Positions 52,267 to 60,970 of a stretch of 64,000 nt of DNA are shown here, piece by piece. The DNA comes from JARFVT01 sp036677425 (GTDB lineage Bacteria; Pseudomonadota; Alphaproteobacteria; UBA8366; Aestuariispiraceae). The stretch is taken from assembly GCA_036677425.1 (NCBI GenBank), contig JARFVT010000012.1, positions 336,453 to 400,452 of the forward strand, written 5' to 3'. The position numbers and the translations under genes were made by a program. Positions within the stretch are counted from its first letter, which is position 1; each line of letters begins with the position of its first letter. The notes beneath the pieces are model-generated. The model had not been told where the DNA came from, made no database searches, and saw only the letters and a list, made by a program, of their open reading frames with translations.

Positions 52267-53055
52267 ATGAGTGATAAAATTAAAGATATTAATAGCCCAA
52301 AAATAGTAAATCCAATAATAACAGATAAGGTTTCTTTTGGCTATAAAGATGTTAGCATAAAAGAAAAATCTAGCCTTGTGCAAGGCGTATTTGAAAATGT
52401 TGCTGGCAATTATGATCTGATGAATGACCTTATGTCGGCAGGGGTTCATCGGTTGTGGAAAGATACATTGATAAATATGATAAGGCCAAGATCTAATCAT
52501 CATTTATTGGATGTGGCTGGTGGCACGGGTGATATTGCTTTTCGATTCTTACAGGCTGGTGGTGGGCGCACGTCAATTTGTGATTTAACCGAAGGCATGG
52601 TGCGGGTTGGGCGTGATAGAGCCCTTGATAAGGCTATATTGACTGGTATTGACTGGACGGTAGGCAATGCAGAATTTTTGCCATTGCCTGATAATTCGGT
52701 CGATATTTATACAATTGCCTTTGGTTTACGTAATGTAACTAGGCCTGATATAGCATTAAAAGAGGCAAAACGAGTATTAAAGCCCGGAGGGCGATTTTTT
52801 TGTTTGGAATTTAGCAAGGTGGTTTTACCCATATTGGATAAATTCTACGATCTCTATTCATTTTCTATCTTGCCAAAAATTGGGGAAATAGTCGCAAAGG
52901 ATCGTGATTCATATATTTATTTGGCGGAAAGTATTCGCCGCTTCCCTAATCAGCAAAAATTAATTGATATGATGGATATAGCCGGGTTCGAGCAAAATAA
53001 ATATTGCAATTTATCTGGTGGTATCGCCGCCATTCATTCTGGTTGGCGGCTGTAG
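52267..53055 (+). CDS. ubiE: Ubiquinone/menaquinone C-methyltransferase UbiE
   Basis: SAM-dependent C-methylation in ubiquinone biosynthesis. The 262-residue protein has VFENVAGNYDLMNDLMSAGVH, the SAM motif LDVAGGTGDIAFRFL and FGLRNVTRPDIALKEAKRVL. GAGGAT lies at a good distance before the ATG. Divergent from mutM; ubiB follows 31 bp later, so the pair forms a quinone operon. Confidence 0.96.
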   Translation: MSDKIKDINSPKIVNPIITDKVSFGYKDVSIKEKSSLVQGVFENVAGNYDLMNDLMSAGVHRLWKDTLINMIRPRSNHHLLDVAGGTGDIAFRFLQAGGGRTSICDLTEGMVRVGRDRALDKAILTGIDWTVGNAEFLPLPDNSVDIYTIAFGLRNVTRPDIALKEAKRVLKPGGRFFCLEFSKVVLPILDKFYDLYSFSILPKIGEIVAKDRDSYIYLAESIRRFPNQQKLIDMMDIAGFEQNKYCNLSGGIAAIHSGWRL

Positions 53056-53086
53056 ATAGCGGTTATAAATATAGGTATAAATAAAT

Positions 53087-54607
53087 ATGCTGGATAATAG
53101 CAAAAACCTGCTTCGATTAATACAAATAGCCAGAATTTTGGCAAATAATGACGCGCTTTGGCCGCTGGAACGGCTTGGTGTGGCAAAGCCATTAATCAGG
53201 CTTGCAAAGTTTTTATGGCGTAAAAAACATCAAGGTCGCGATGGCGAAAAACTGGCAAAGGCATTATGCGCCCTTGGCCCTAGTTTCATAAAATTGGGGC
53301 AGATACTATCGGTTAGATCAGATATCATTGGTGAAGAAGTGGCGATGGATTTAACCATGCTGCAAGATAATCTTGATCCTTTCGATAGCAAAATCGCCGT
53401 TGAAATCTTGGAATTAGAGTTAGGGGCATCACTTAGCGAATTATTTGCTAAATTTGATCACAAACCAATTGCCGCCGCCTCGATTGCCCAGGTGCATTTT
53501 GCCACAACAATCAATGGCGATAATGTGGCGGTCAAAATTCTCCGCCCAAATATTAGAAGGCAATTCAGCAGCGATATAAAATTATTCTATTGGCTGGCCA
53601 GAATGATTGAGCGCACAAAACCCATAATGAAAAGATTGCGACCGGTTGATGTGGTTGCGCGATTCGAAGAATGGGTAAGGGTCGAAATGGATTTGCGCCT
53701 CGAAGCCGCCGCCGCGTCGGAATTGGCAGAAAATTTTATCGGTGATGATGGTTTCCATGTGCCAAAGGTTTATTGGCAACATACCGCCGAACGGGTGTTA
53801 ACTACCGAACGGATATATGGGCTGCGTATTGATGATATCGATGGCTTGATCAATGCGGGGCATGATATTGATGTGATCTTGGAAAATTCGTCACGGTTAT
53901 TTTTCTTACAAGTATTTCGTGATGGTTTTTTCCATGCCGATATGCATCCTGGAAATATGTTTGTTGACCAACAAGGTAAATTAGCCCCAGTTGATTTTGG
54001 CATCATGGGGCGGGTTAGCTGGAAAGACAGATTATTTCTAGCTGATATGCTAATAGGATTTTTAAGGCGCGATTATAAGGCGGTTGCCGATGTGCATTTT
54101 GACGCAGGGTTTGTACCACCATATAAATCCCGCGATGCTTTTTGTCAGGCATTACGCGCCATCGGTGAGCCACTATTAGATAGACCATTAAATGAAATAT
54201 CTGTAGGTAAATTATTATCGCATTTGCTTCAGACTACGGATGAATATGATATGCCAGTGCAGCCGTCATTATTGCTATTACAAAAAACAATGTTGGTAGC
54301 CGAAGGCGTCGGTCGCAAACTTAATGCCGATGCCAATATGTGGGTATTGGCAAGGCCATTAATCGAAGATTGGATGATTGCCAATCGTGGCCCAGATGCC
54401 AGAATAAAAGACTTTGCAATTGATGCAATATCATCATTTAAACGTATAACACGGCTTGTGGATAATGCCGAAAATATGCTCAATGATATAAGGCATAATC
54501 AAAATAAGCCAGCTGGCAAAAATAAAATATATTCATATTTTCCATATAATATAATATTATCAGCAGCAGCAATTACCATCGCATTAATCGCATTAATTAA
54601 TATATAG
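53087..54607 (+). CDS. ubiB: UbiB-type ABC1/ADCK atypical kinase
   Basis: Membrane-associated atypical kinase/ATPase required for ubiquinone synthesis. The 506-residue protein has the KxGQ motif in FIKLGQILSVRSD, the alanine-rich loop AAASIAQVH, VAVKILRPNI, HADMHPGNMFV and VDFGIMGRV, and ends in a hydrophobic C-terminal segment (residues about 485-506). All UbiB hallmarks are present. It is followed by 290 bp of AT-rich DNA. Confidence 0.95.
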   Translation: MLDNSKNLLRLIQIARILANNDALWPLERLGVAKPLIRLAKFLWRKKHQGRDGEKLAKALCALGPSFIKLGQILSVRSDIIGEEVAMDLTMLQDNLDPFDSKIAVEILELELGASLSELFAKFDHKPIAAASIAQVHFATTINGDNVAVKILRPNIRRQFSSDIKLFYWLARMIERTKPIMKRLRPVDVVARFEEWVRVEMDLRLEAAAASELAENFIGDDGFHVPKVYWQHTAERVLTTERIYGLRIDDIDGLINAGHDIDVILENSSRLFFLQVFRDGFFHADMHPGNMFVDQQGKLAPVDFGIMGRVSWKDRLFLADMLIGFLRRDYKAVADVHFDAGFVPPYKSRDAFCQALRAIGEPLLDRPLNEISVGKLLSHLLQTTDEYDMPVQPSLLLLQKTMLVAEGVGRKLNADANMWVLARPLIEDWMIANRGPDARIKDFAIDAISSFKRITRLVDNAENMLNDIRHNQNKPAGKNKIYSYFPYNIILSAAAITIALIALINI

Positions 54608-54675
54608 CTTTAATATCAGATTTTAATAAATTTTATATAAAATTAAATATAAATTATGCGGCATTTTTGCCAAAT

Positions 54676-54691
54676 AACTTCGCTTGAAGTT
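54676..54691 (+). terminator. Small hairpin after ubiB, possible terminator
   Basis: AACTTC (54676-54681) and GAAGTT (54686-54691) with a 4-base loop, about 70 bp past ubiB, followed by TTGAATT. The T run is poor. The remaining AT-rich sequence up to coaBC shows nothing else I can support. Confidence 0.3.
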
Positions 54692-54897
54692 TTGAATTAT
54701 GCAGAAAATTAATCAAATTAGATAAAAATAATAATAAACTACTACGAATGCGGTTAATCTTATTTAAAACAATTCGATACCGCACAGAAATTAAATATTC
54801 ATAAAAATTATTTTTAAATCTTTCCATATTGGTTTAAATAATTTAATCTACATTTATAACATGTGAATAAATTATTTCTACAGAATTGAAATTTAAT

Positions 54898-56142
54898 ATG
54901 AAAAAGCGTATTCTATTAATTATTTCCGGTGGTATAGCTGCCTATAAGATTTTATATTTTATTCGTCGTATACGTGAATATAATATTGATATTCGTGTTA
55001 TCTTAACCAGTGGCGGCTCAAAATTTATTACCCCATTATCAGTGGCAGCAATAAGTGGAAATAAGGTATATCAGGATTTATTTTCATTAACCAACGAAGC
55101 GGAAATGGGACATATAAATTTATCACGCCAAGCCGATATTTTATTGGTAGCACCAGCCAGCGCAAACATATTGGCAAAAATGGCAAATGGCCTTTGCGAC
55201 GACTTGGCAACAACCGCATTGCTTGCAAGCAATAAACCCGTTGTAGTTGTCCCTGCAATGAATATGCATATGTGGAATAATTCTGCAACACGGGCTAATA
55301 TCAATATATTGCGGGCACGTAATATTGATGTTATCGATCCAATTGAAGGTGATATGGCATGCGGTGAATATGGTTTTGGTAAAATGGCTGAGCCAGAATA
55401 TATTTTGCAATATATGTTAGATAAATTAACAGTTAATTTAGATGCTATAACGAAACAACCCTTACTGAAAAACAAAAAAATATTAATCACAGCAGGCCCA
55501 ACCCATGAGGAAATTGACCCTGTGCGATATATCGCAAACAAGTCTTCAGGCAAGCAAGGATATGCAATTGCCAAGGCTTTTCACGATGCTGGTGCAGATG
55601 TTATATTAATTTCAGGACCAGTTAACTTGCCAGCCATTGATGGTATAAAAACTATATATGTTGAAACTGCCGTGCAGATGTATGATAGCTGTATTATGCA
55701 GCTTGAACGTAAAAAACAAGCTAAGGTAGATATAGTAATATGTTCTGCTGCGGTTGCTGATTGGCGGGTTGATGGTGCAAATATGCAAAAAATAAAAAAG
55801 AAACAAGGGGTGTTGCCGCAGTTAAATTTGGTTGAAAACCCTGATATATTAAAGACCATTTCAATGATGAAAAACAACCGCCCAAATTTAGTTATTGGTT
55901 TTGCCGCCGAAACAGAAAATATGCTTGAAAATGCAATTGCAAAAAGATTACGCAAAAATTGTAATTGGATATTAGCAAATGATGTCTCAACTGATATTGG
56001 CGTATTTGGTGGTTCAAATAATAAGATTTCTTTAATCACAGCTTTGGGCAGTGAGGATTGGCCAGAAATGACAAAATATGATGTTGCGAATAAATTATTA
56101 ACAAAAGTTGAGGAATATTTAACAGAATTTATAGGTGAATGA
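54898..56142 (+). CDS. coaBC: Bifunctional phosphopantothenoylcysteine decarboxylase/synthetase
   Basis: Two consecutive steps of coenzyme A synthesis. The N-terminal CoaC flavoprotein part has SGGIAAYK, the His in MGHINLSRQADILLVAPASA, PAMNMHMW and the catalytic cysteine in MACGEYGFGKMAEP; the CoaB part starts ILITAGPTHEEIDPVRYIAN and SSGKQGYAIAKAF. The ATG at 54898 gives 414 residues; an in-frame TTG at 54886 is possible, and neither start has a convincing ribosome-binding site. Confidence 0.95.
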   Translation: MKKRILLIISGGIAAYKILYFIRRIREYNIDIRVILTSGGSKFITPLSVAAISGNKVYQDLFSLTNEAEMGHINLSRQADILLVAPASANILAKMANGLCDDLATTALLASNKPVVVVPAMNMHMWNNSATRANINILRARNIDVIDPIEGDMACGEYGFGKMAEPEYILQYMLDKLTVNLDAITKQPLLKNKKILITAGPTHEEIDPVRYIANKSSGKQGYAIAKAFHDAGADVILISGPVNLPAIDGIKTIYVETAVQMYDSCIMQLERKKQAKVDIVICSAAVADWRVDGANMQKIKKKQGVLPQLNLVENPDILKTISMMKNNRPNLVIGFAAETENMLENAIAKRLRKNCNWILANDVSTDIGVFGGSNNKISLITALGSEDWPEMTKYDVANKLLTKVEEYLTEFIGE

Positions 56143-56244
56143 ATAGGGTTAATATTTTATATTTTTTGATTCACTATATTATTTTACCATTTATTGGTCA
56201 TATATTTTAACCAAATTGAATTTATTTTTGAAAGCGAGATAATA

Positions 56245-56697
56245 TTGATAGAAAATACTACGGTTGCAGTTGTTAGATTAGCAAATGGCCTTGATATCGA
56301 TTTGCCAAGCTATGGTACTATTGATAGTGCAGGTGTTGATTTAATGGCGGCAATAGACAAGTCATATGTAATAAATGCGGGTGAACGTGGGCTTATTGCC
56401 ACAGGTATTGCCATTGCATTGCCATCAGGATTTGAGGCGCAAATCCGTCCAAGGTCGGGCTTGGCATTGAAATATGGCATAACATGTTTAAATGCACCTG
56501 GTACAATTGATGCAGATTATCGCGGCGAAATTGGCGTGATTTTAATTAATCATGGTAATGAAAAATTCACCATAGAACGCGGCCAGCGTATCGCCCAATT
56601 GGTAATTTCACCAGTGGCAAAATTAACATGGAATGAGGTCGATAACTTGCCCGATAGTAATCGTGGCGTTGCTGGTTTTGGTTCTACTGGTATTTAA
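56245..56697 (+). CDS. dut: Deoxyuridine 5'-triphosphate nucleotidohydrolase
   Basis: Hydrolyses dUTP to dUMP, keeping uracil out of DNA. The 150-residue protein has the five dUTPase motifs, among them SAGVDLMAA, RPRSGLALKYGI, LNAPGTIDADYRGEIGV, RGQRIAQLV and GVAGFGSTG. A longer frame opens at 56194, but the normal family N-terminus corresponds to the TTG at 56245, which has CGAG six bases upstream; I chose that. Confidence 0.94.
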   Translation: MIENTTVAVVRLANGLDIDLPSYGTIDSAGVDLMAAIDKSYVINAGERGLIATGIAIALPSGFEAQIRPRSGLALKYGITCLNAPGTIDADYRGEIGVILINHGNEKFTIERGQRIAQLVISPVAKLTWNEVDNLPDSNRGVAGFGSTGI

Positions 56698-56725
56698 TAT
56701 AGCGGGTATTTAAAGGATAGGCTTA

Positions 56726-57178
56726 ATGCGTTTAACAAAAAAAATTATGTTTGCGATCGAGGCGGTTTTAGACATTGCCTATCATGCAACTGACTTGCCA
56801 GTGCAAAGCAAGGATATAGCATCAAGGCAGGGTATCCCACGGCGTTATCTTGAACAAGTATTACAACAATTAGTACGTGCAGATATTTTACGCGGCTTGC
56901 GCGGTGCGCGTGGCGGATATTGTTTGGCGCGCGAAAGACGCAATATATCGGTCGCCGATATTGTCGCGGTGGTGCATCAAATGGATGGCGGTGCCGACCC
57001 ATTAACCGACCCCGCAGGTTCAGAACTTGGCCATACGGTGTTACGACCATTATGGCAAGAATTAGAAGCGCAAGCAGTCGAATATCTATCAAAAACCAGT
57101 GTTGCCGATTTATGCCATAGCGCACAGCAAGCGGGCATCGCATCGGTGGCGCATAATCAATTTAATTTTACCATATAA
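56726..57178 (+). CDS. Rrf2-family transcriptional regulator, probably of cysteine synthesis
   Basis: The 150-residue winged-helix protein begins MRLTKKIMFAIEAVLDIAYH and has IPRRYLEQVLQQLVRADILR plus the wing GARGGYCLARERR. The three clustered cysteines that hold the Fe-S cluster in IscR and NsrR are missing, as in the CymR type. It lies directly upstream of cysK, which suggests control of cysteine biosynthesis; that is an inference from position. Confidence 0.9.
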   Translation: MRLTKKIMFAIEAVLDIAYHATDLPVQSKDIASRQGIPRRYLEQVLQQLVRADILRGLRGARGGYCLARERRNISVADIVAVVHQMDGGADPLTDPAGSELGHTVLRPLWQELEAQAVEYLSKTSVADLCHSAQQAGIASVAHNQFNFTI

Positions 57179-57203
57179 CCATATATATATAGGGATCAAT
57201 CAA

Positions 57204-58178
57204 ATGCCAGAATCAAAACTAGAATCAAAATCAGAATTTCGTGGTAAAATTTATAATAATTTAGTCGAAACTATTGGTGCAACACCATTGGTGCGGTTAG
57301 GGCGATTCATGGAAAATCAAAATATCGGCGCAGAAATTCTTGCCAAGCTAGAATTTTTTAATCCACTAGCTAGTGTCAAAGATAGAATAGGTAATGCGAT
57401 GATTGAAGATTTGGAAAAATCGGGCAAGGCAACGCCGGGCAAGACGGTTTTAATCGAACCTACATCGGGCAATACTGGTATCGCTTTGGCATTTGTGGCG
57501 GCGGCAAAGGGCTATCGCTTGATTTTAACAATGCCTGAAAGCATGTCGATCGAACGACGTAAAATGTTAAAACTGCTGGGTGCAGAATTAGAATTAACCC
57601 CTGCGGCCAAGGGTATGAATGGCGCAATAGCCAGAGCAAAAGAATTAGTAGAAAAATTACCAGATGCAGTGATGCCGCAGCAATTTGAAAATCCTGCTAA
57701 CCCCGCTATCCATCGCGCAACCACGGCGGAGGAAATTTGGCGCGATAGTGATGGTAATGTGGATGTTTTAATATCCGCAGTCGGCACAGGTGGAACTTTA
57801 ACCGGCATTGGTAGCTTTCTAAAAGCAAAAAACCCAGATTTCCATATTGTCGCAGTTGAACCAGAAGATAGCCCCGTTTTATCGGGCGGTAATCCTGGAC
57901 CACATAAAATTCAGGGTATTGGGGCAGGATTCAAGCCAGCAGTCCTTGATATGAATTTAATTGACGAAGTTATGTGTATCGCCAATGAAACTGCATTTGC
58001 CACCGCCAGAAATGTTGCAAAAATCGAAGGCTTGCCAGTTGGTATTTCATCGGGGGCAATGTTGGCTGCGGCAATCGAGGTAGGTAAAAGACCAGAAATG
58101 AAAGGTAAGCGCATCGTTGTAATAATTCCAAGCTTTGCCGAACGTTATTTATCAACCGCATTATTTGACGGTATTTAG
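57204..58178 (+). CDS. cysK: Cysteine synthase A
   Basis: PLP enzyme that makes cysteine from O-acetylserine and sulfide. The 324-residue protein has the PLP lysine in PLASVKDRIGNAM, the substrate loop PTSGNTGIALAF, and GTGGTLTGIG. The frame is open upstream into the Rrf2 gene, but AGGGA at 57191-57195 is eight bases before the ATG at 57204. It lies between the regulator gene and moeB, likely one operon. Confidence 0.96.
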   Translation: MPESKLESKSEFRGKIYNNLVETIGATPLVRLGRFMENQNIGAEILAKLEFFNPLASVKDRIGNAMIEDLEKSGKATPGKTVLIEPTSGNTGIALAFVAAAKGYRLILTMPESMSIERRKMLKLLGAELELTPAAKGMNGAIARAKELVEKLPDAVMPQQFENPANPAIHRATTAEEIWRDSDGNVDVLISAVGTGGTLTGIGSFLKAKNPDFHIVAVEPEDSPVLSGGNPGPHKIQGIGAGFKPAVLDMNLIDEVMCIANETAFATARNVAKIEGLPVGISSGAMLAAAIEVGKRPEMKGKRIVVIIPSFAERYLSTALFDGI

Positions 58179-58196
58179 TTTATTTTAGATTAAACA

Positions 58197-59012
58197 ATGA
58201 TTAGGTATCTAAGCCATATGCAAACAGAGCTAAGCGACAAGCAATTATCCCGTTATGCCCGCCATGTTATTTTGGACGAGGTAGGTGAGGCGGGGCAATT
58301 GAAGCTATTGGCAGCAAGAATATTAGTGGTTGGCGCGGGTGGTTTAGGCTCGCCCGTGTTGCTTTATCTCGCTGCGGCTGGCATAGGCAATATTGGCATT
58401 ATTGATTTTGACCTGGTCGATGAAAGTAATTTGCAACGACAAATAATTCATTCAACCGATAATATCGGCATTGCCAAGGTGAATAGCGCCGCAGAGCGAA
58501 TAGAAGAATTAAACCCAGAAATAAATGTCATTCAACATCGCGATCGATTATCGATTAATAATGCCGCCGCAATAATATCTCAATATGATATGGTGGTCGA
58601 TGGCAGCGATAATTTCGCCGCCAGATATTTAATCAATGATATTTGTTATTTCTTAAAAAAAACATTAGTCAGTGCAGCATTAATAAGATTTGAAGGCCAA
58701 ATATCCACCTATAAAGCATATCAAAGCGGGCCATGCTATCGCTGTTTATTTCCACAAGCACCAGCAAAAAATTTAATTTCACGATGCGACACTGTCGGTA
58801 TATTTGGCTCAATCGCGGGCATATTAGGCACGATGCAGGCAACAGAAATATTAAAAGAACTGCTTAATATTGGCACGAGCTTATCGGGACAGTTGATCTT
58901 ATATGATGCGCTTGATGTCAATATGCGGAAGATTAAAATAGTTAAAAATCCTGATTGCGCTCTTTGTGGTGAAAATCCATCAATAAAAACAATAGATGAT
59001 GCGGGGAAGTAA
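58197..59012 (+). CDS. moeB: MoeB/ThiF-type sulfur-carrier adenylyltransferase
   Basis: E1-like enzyme that adenylates the C-terminus of MoaD or ThiS in molybdopterin or thiamine synthesis. The 271-residue protein has the nucleotide loop VVGAGGLGSPVLLYLAAAG, the RQIIHSTDNIG segment, the Asp in VVDGSDNFAARYL, and two zinc CxxC motifs (PCYRCLF, DCALCGE). The usual catalytic cysteine region reads SRCDTVGIFG. It lacks a rhodanese domain. The ATG at 58218 is an alternative start. It marks the end of the core chromosome part of the window. Confidence 0.92.
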   Translation: MIRYLSHMQTELSDKQLSRYARHVILDEVGEAGQLKLLAARILVVGAGGLGSPVLLYLAAAGIGNIGIIDFDLVDESNLQRQIIHSTDNIGIAKVNSAAERIEELNPEINVIQHRDRLSINNAAAIISQYDMVVDGSDNFAARYLINDICYFLKKTLVSAALIRFEGQISTYKAYQSGPCYRCLFPQAPAKNLISRCDTVGIFGSIAGILGTMQATEILKELLNIGTSLSGQLILYDALDVNMRKIKIVKNPDCALCGENPSIKTIDDAGK

Positions 59013-59054
59013 TATATAAAATAACATTTAATAAGAACAAAACATAAAAATTAA

Positions 59055-59083
59055 TTGACAATCAGTGAATATATGTATATATA
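59055..59083 (+). promoter_or_regulatory. Consensus promoter reading into the repC leader
   Basis: TTGACA (59055-59060), a 17-bp spacer, TATATA (59078-59083). It is oriented toward repC, about 500 bp away, so the repC mRNA would carry a long structured leader. Confidence 0.6.
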
Positions 59084-59096
59084 GATGTATTATTAC

Positions 59097-59268
59097 GCAA
59101 ACCCCGAGCGAATTTTTTATATTTTACACCTAACGGCGGCGGGCGGTCGTATCTTTTTATCATTGCACTAAGCTTACGCTTCGCGTGCTCACACTTGTTC
59201 GCTCTCGCATTAAAAAATGCTCGCTACAAATACAAACACTTGCGTATATCGTTCTAGCAAACCCCGAG
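59097..59268. repeat. Pair of 12-bp direct repeats enclosing a GC-rich block
   Basis: GCAAACCCCGAG occurs at 59097-59108 and 59257-59268, 160 bp apart. The segment between them is richer in GC and pyrimidine-biased in places (for example TTCGCTCTCGC). The pair could be iterons, a scar of insertion, or part of an attachment region. Confidence 0.85.
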
Positions 59269-59416
59269 TGGCTTTAGCCGCGACCCTGCAATTGCTACAT
59301 ACTTGAATGTCTTGATGACTCTTTATAAGAAAAGTCTTAACAGATGTCAAGTAGTAGATTGGTCAAGGATCGCCTCAACCAGAGGGGATGACTATAAAAA
59401 CATCCAGATAGAAATG

Positions 59417-59490
59417 CAAAAACTCACAAAGCGTGAACTTTGTGAGTAGCAGAGGTAAACCTCATAATAGGCAATATGAAATGCGCCGTT
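59417..59490 (-). ncRNA. Putative antisense (counter-transcribed) RNA in the repC leader
   Basis: On the minus strand the perfect 10-bp hairpin ACTCACAAAG / CTTTGTGAGT (59422-59447 in plus coordinates) is followed directly by five T, a textbook intrinsic terminator, while on the plus strand no T run follows. A second small dyad, GAGGT/ACCTC (59452-59463), lies just upstream of it. A TTGACT at 59522-59527 and a TATGAT at 59495-59500 could be its promoter, but their spacing (21 bp) is not ideal; AAGATA would be at 17 bp. The RNA would be about 70 nt. Such RNAs control repC in repABC plasmids. Confidence 0.45.
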
Positions 59491-59590
59491 TATGATCATA
59501 TCTTACCTCAACCGTCAGCTAAGTCAAGTAAAAATACGTTTTTCGTAAATAATTTTTGATATGCTGATGGCTGGATAAGTCATATAAAAT

Positions 59591-60970
59591 ATGCAGATAA
59601 ATCAACATGTTAGCAATGCAAGCGGCGGGCGTATATATACCAAGCTATTGCGTAATCAGCTTGAATATTCAAAAAACTTTCAAGGACTGCCAGAAAATAT
59701 AACTTATTATGATATTTTACGGTTAATTAAGAAAGTTGGTCGCAAGATTGGCTTTAATTCTGTTTTAATATCGCATTTAGAATATTTATTAAATCACACC
59801 AAAAACCATGACTGGATCGATGGCGGTAGGCCGATAATTTATAAAACAGTGCAAAAAACCGCATTGGAATTAGGCTTAAGCGAAAGACAAGTCAATAATC
59901 GCGAGCAGAGCCTACATAAATTGGGCGTGCTTGTATGGACTGATTTTGGTAATCATCGCAGAATGGGCAAGCGTGATGACCGAGGCAAGATTATTTTTGC
60001 CTATGGTGTTAATTTATCGCCTATGGCTAAATTATACGATAATTTAATAATGTTATCGGCTGAACAAGATGATTTTGAACAAGAATGGCAATTTTTACGC
60101 CGTCAACATTCGGCTATTAAAGGTGAAATTCACTGTAAATTAAATATTTTAGTAGAATATCAAGATAATGATAATTTTAATTTGGACGAATTTATCAATA
60201 TCAAAGATCAAATTGCAGAAATGCCGCCACGCATCAGAGTATCAATTGGCATCGATAAAATCAGTGATTTAATCGAGCGGTTAAAATCAATTTTAATGGC
60301 TGTGGATAACTTATTATCATCAATTGAAAATAGCCTTAATAACCCCCCATGGCAGAATAAAACTTCTGCCTTGGCAGAAGCAGACTTCCGACCCAAATAC
60401 TATACAAATAAAGATAATATATCTAAAGATAATGGTAATGATATATTAATGCGGACTAATTCTGACGAATTAGCGGTTGAAGAAGATATTAACTTCGCTA
60501 ACGCTCATCAAGATGGCTTACCAAATAAGCCTGTACGTCAAATTCGGCCTGTGCAAGCAATAAAAAACATAATTCCACTGCAAAAAAACCGTAGTGGCAT
60601 TGCCGATAGCGGTGTTCAGCATATTTCCATGGGCAATGCCTTGGCAATCGCCAGCCGCCAATTCAAAAGTTACATACCTGATATTGAAAATTGCAATTGG
60701 CGCGATATTACCGAAGCAGCAGAATATTCATGCCATGATTTAGGAATAAATCGCAGTGCCTGGGTTGATGCCGTGGCTGTTATGGGCAGAAATGCCGCCG
60801 CGATTGCGGTTTTAATCATTGATGTTAATAAAAACCACCCCACCCATCCGATAAAATCCGCAGGCGGCGTATTGCGTGGCATGACCATTGCCGCCGAAGA
60901 TGATAAATTACATCTTCATCGGTCAATTTTTGGCATATTACAGCGCGAAAATGCGGGAGATATGCAATGA
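59591..60970 (+). CDS. RepC-family plasmid replication initiator
   Basis: The 459-residue protein matches RepC of repABC replicons: N-terminal GLPENITYYDILRLIKKVG, DWIDGGRPIIYKTVQKTA, ELGLSERQVNNREQSLHKLG with the HTH, FAYGVNLSPMAKLYDNL, then a variable linker (about residues 250-345) and the RP-C C-terminal domain (EYSCHDLGINRSAWVDAV, HPIKSAGGVLRGM). RepC binds an origin that lies inside its own gene and starts replication. No repA or repB lies upstream. The ribosome-binding site is poor, as expected for a gene under translational or attenuation control. Its stop overlaps the nuclease gene by ATGA. Confidence 0.88.
   Translation: MQINQHVSNASGGRIYTKLLRNQLEYSKNFQGLPENITYYDILRLIKKVGRKIGFNSVLISHLEYLLNHTKNHDWIDGGRPIIYKTVQKTALELGLSERQVNNREQSLHKLGVLVWTDFGNHRRMGKRDDRGKIIFAYGVNLSPMAKLYDNLIMLSAEQDDFEQEWQFLRRQHSAIKGEIHCKLNILVEYQDNDNFNLDEFINIKDQIAEMPPRIRVSIGIDKISDLIERLKSILMAVDNLLSSIENSLNNPPWQNKTSALAEADFRPKYYTNKDNISKDNGNDILMRTNSDELAVEEDINFANAHQDGLPNKPVRQIRPVQAIKNIIPLQKNRSGIADSGVQHISMGNALAIASRQFKSYIPDIENCNWRDITEAAEYSCHDLGINRSAWVDAVAVMGRNAAAIAVLIIDVNKNHPTHPIKSAGGVLRGMTIAAEDDKLHLHRSIFGILQRENAGDMQ
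60340..60480. other. Candidate replication origin inside repC (dyads plus AT-rich segment)
   Basis: Within the variable linker of repC, a perfect 18-bp dyad CTTCTGCC-TT-GGCAGAAG (60363-60380) is followed by an AT-rich run of about 80 bp and a second dyad AATTC-TGAC-GAATT. Origins of repABC plasmids lie inside repC and show exactly this mix of a dyad and high A+T. This is inferred by analogy. Confidence 0.4.

Larger units (their letters stand above)
59013..59590. other. Structured non-coding leader between moeB and repC
   Basis: No gene is apparent in these 578 bp. In order it holds a strong plus-strand promoter (59055), a pair of 12-bp direct repeats around a GC-rich, C/T-biased block (59097-59268), a dyad ACTTGA...TCAAGT near 59300-59350, and a double-hairpin segment (59422-59509) that looks like an antisense RNA gene. 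Composition differs visibly from the AT-rich core. Confidence 0.6.

Noticed and set aside
59013..59100. tRNA-type attachment site at the moeB-element boundary
   Set aside because: No tRNA gene or T-loop sequence (GGTTCGAATCC-like) was found at this boundary or in any other intergenic space of the window.
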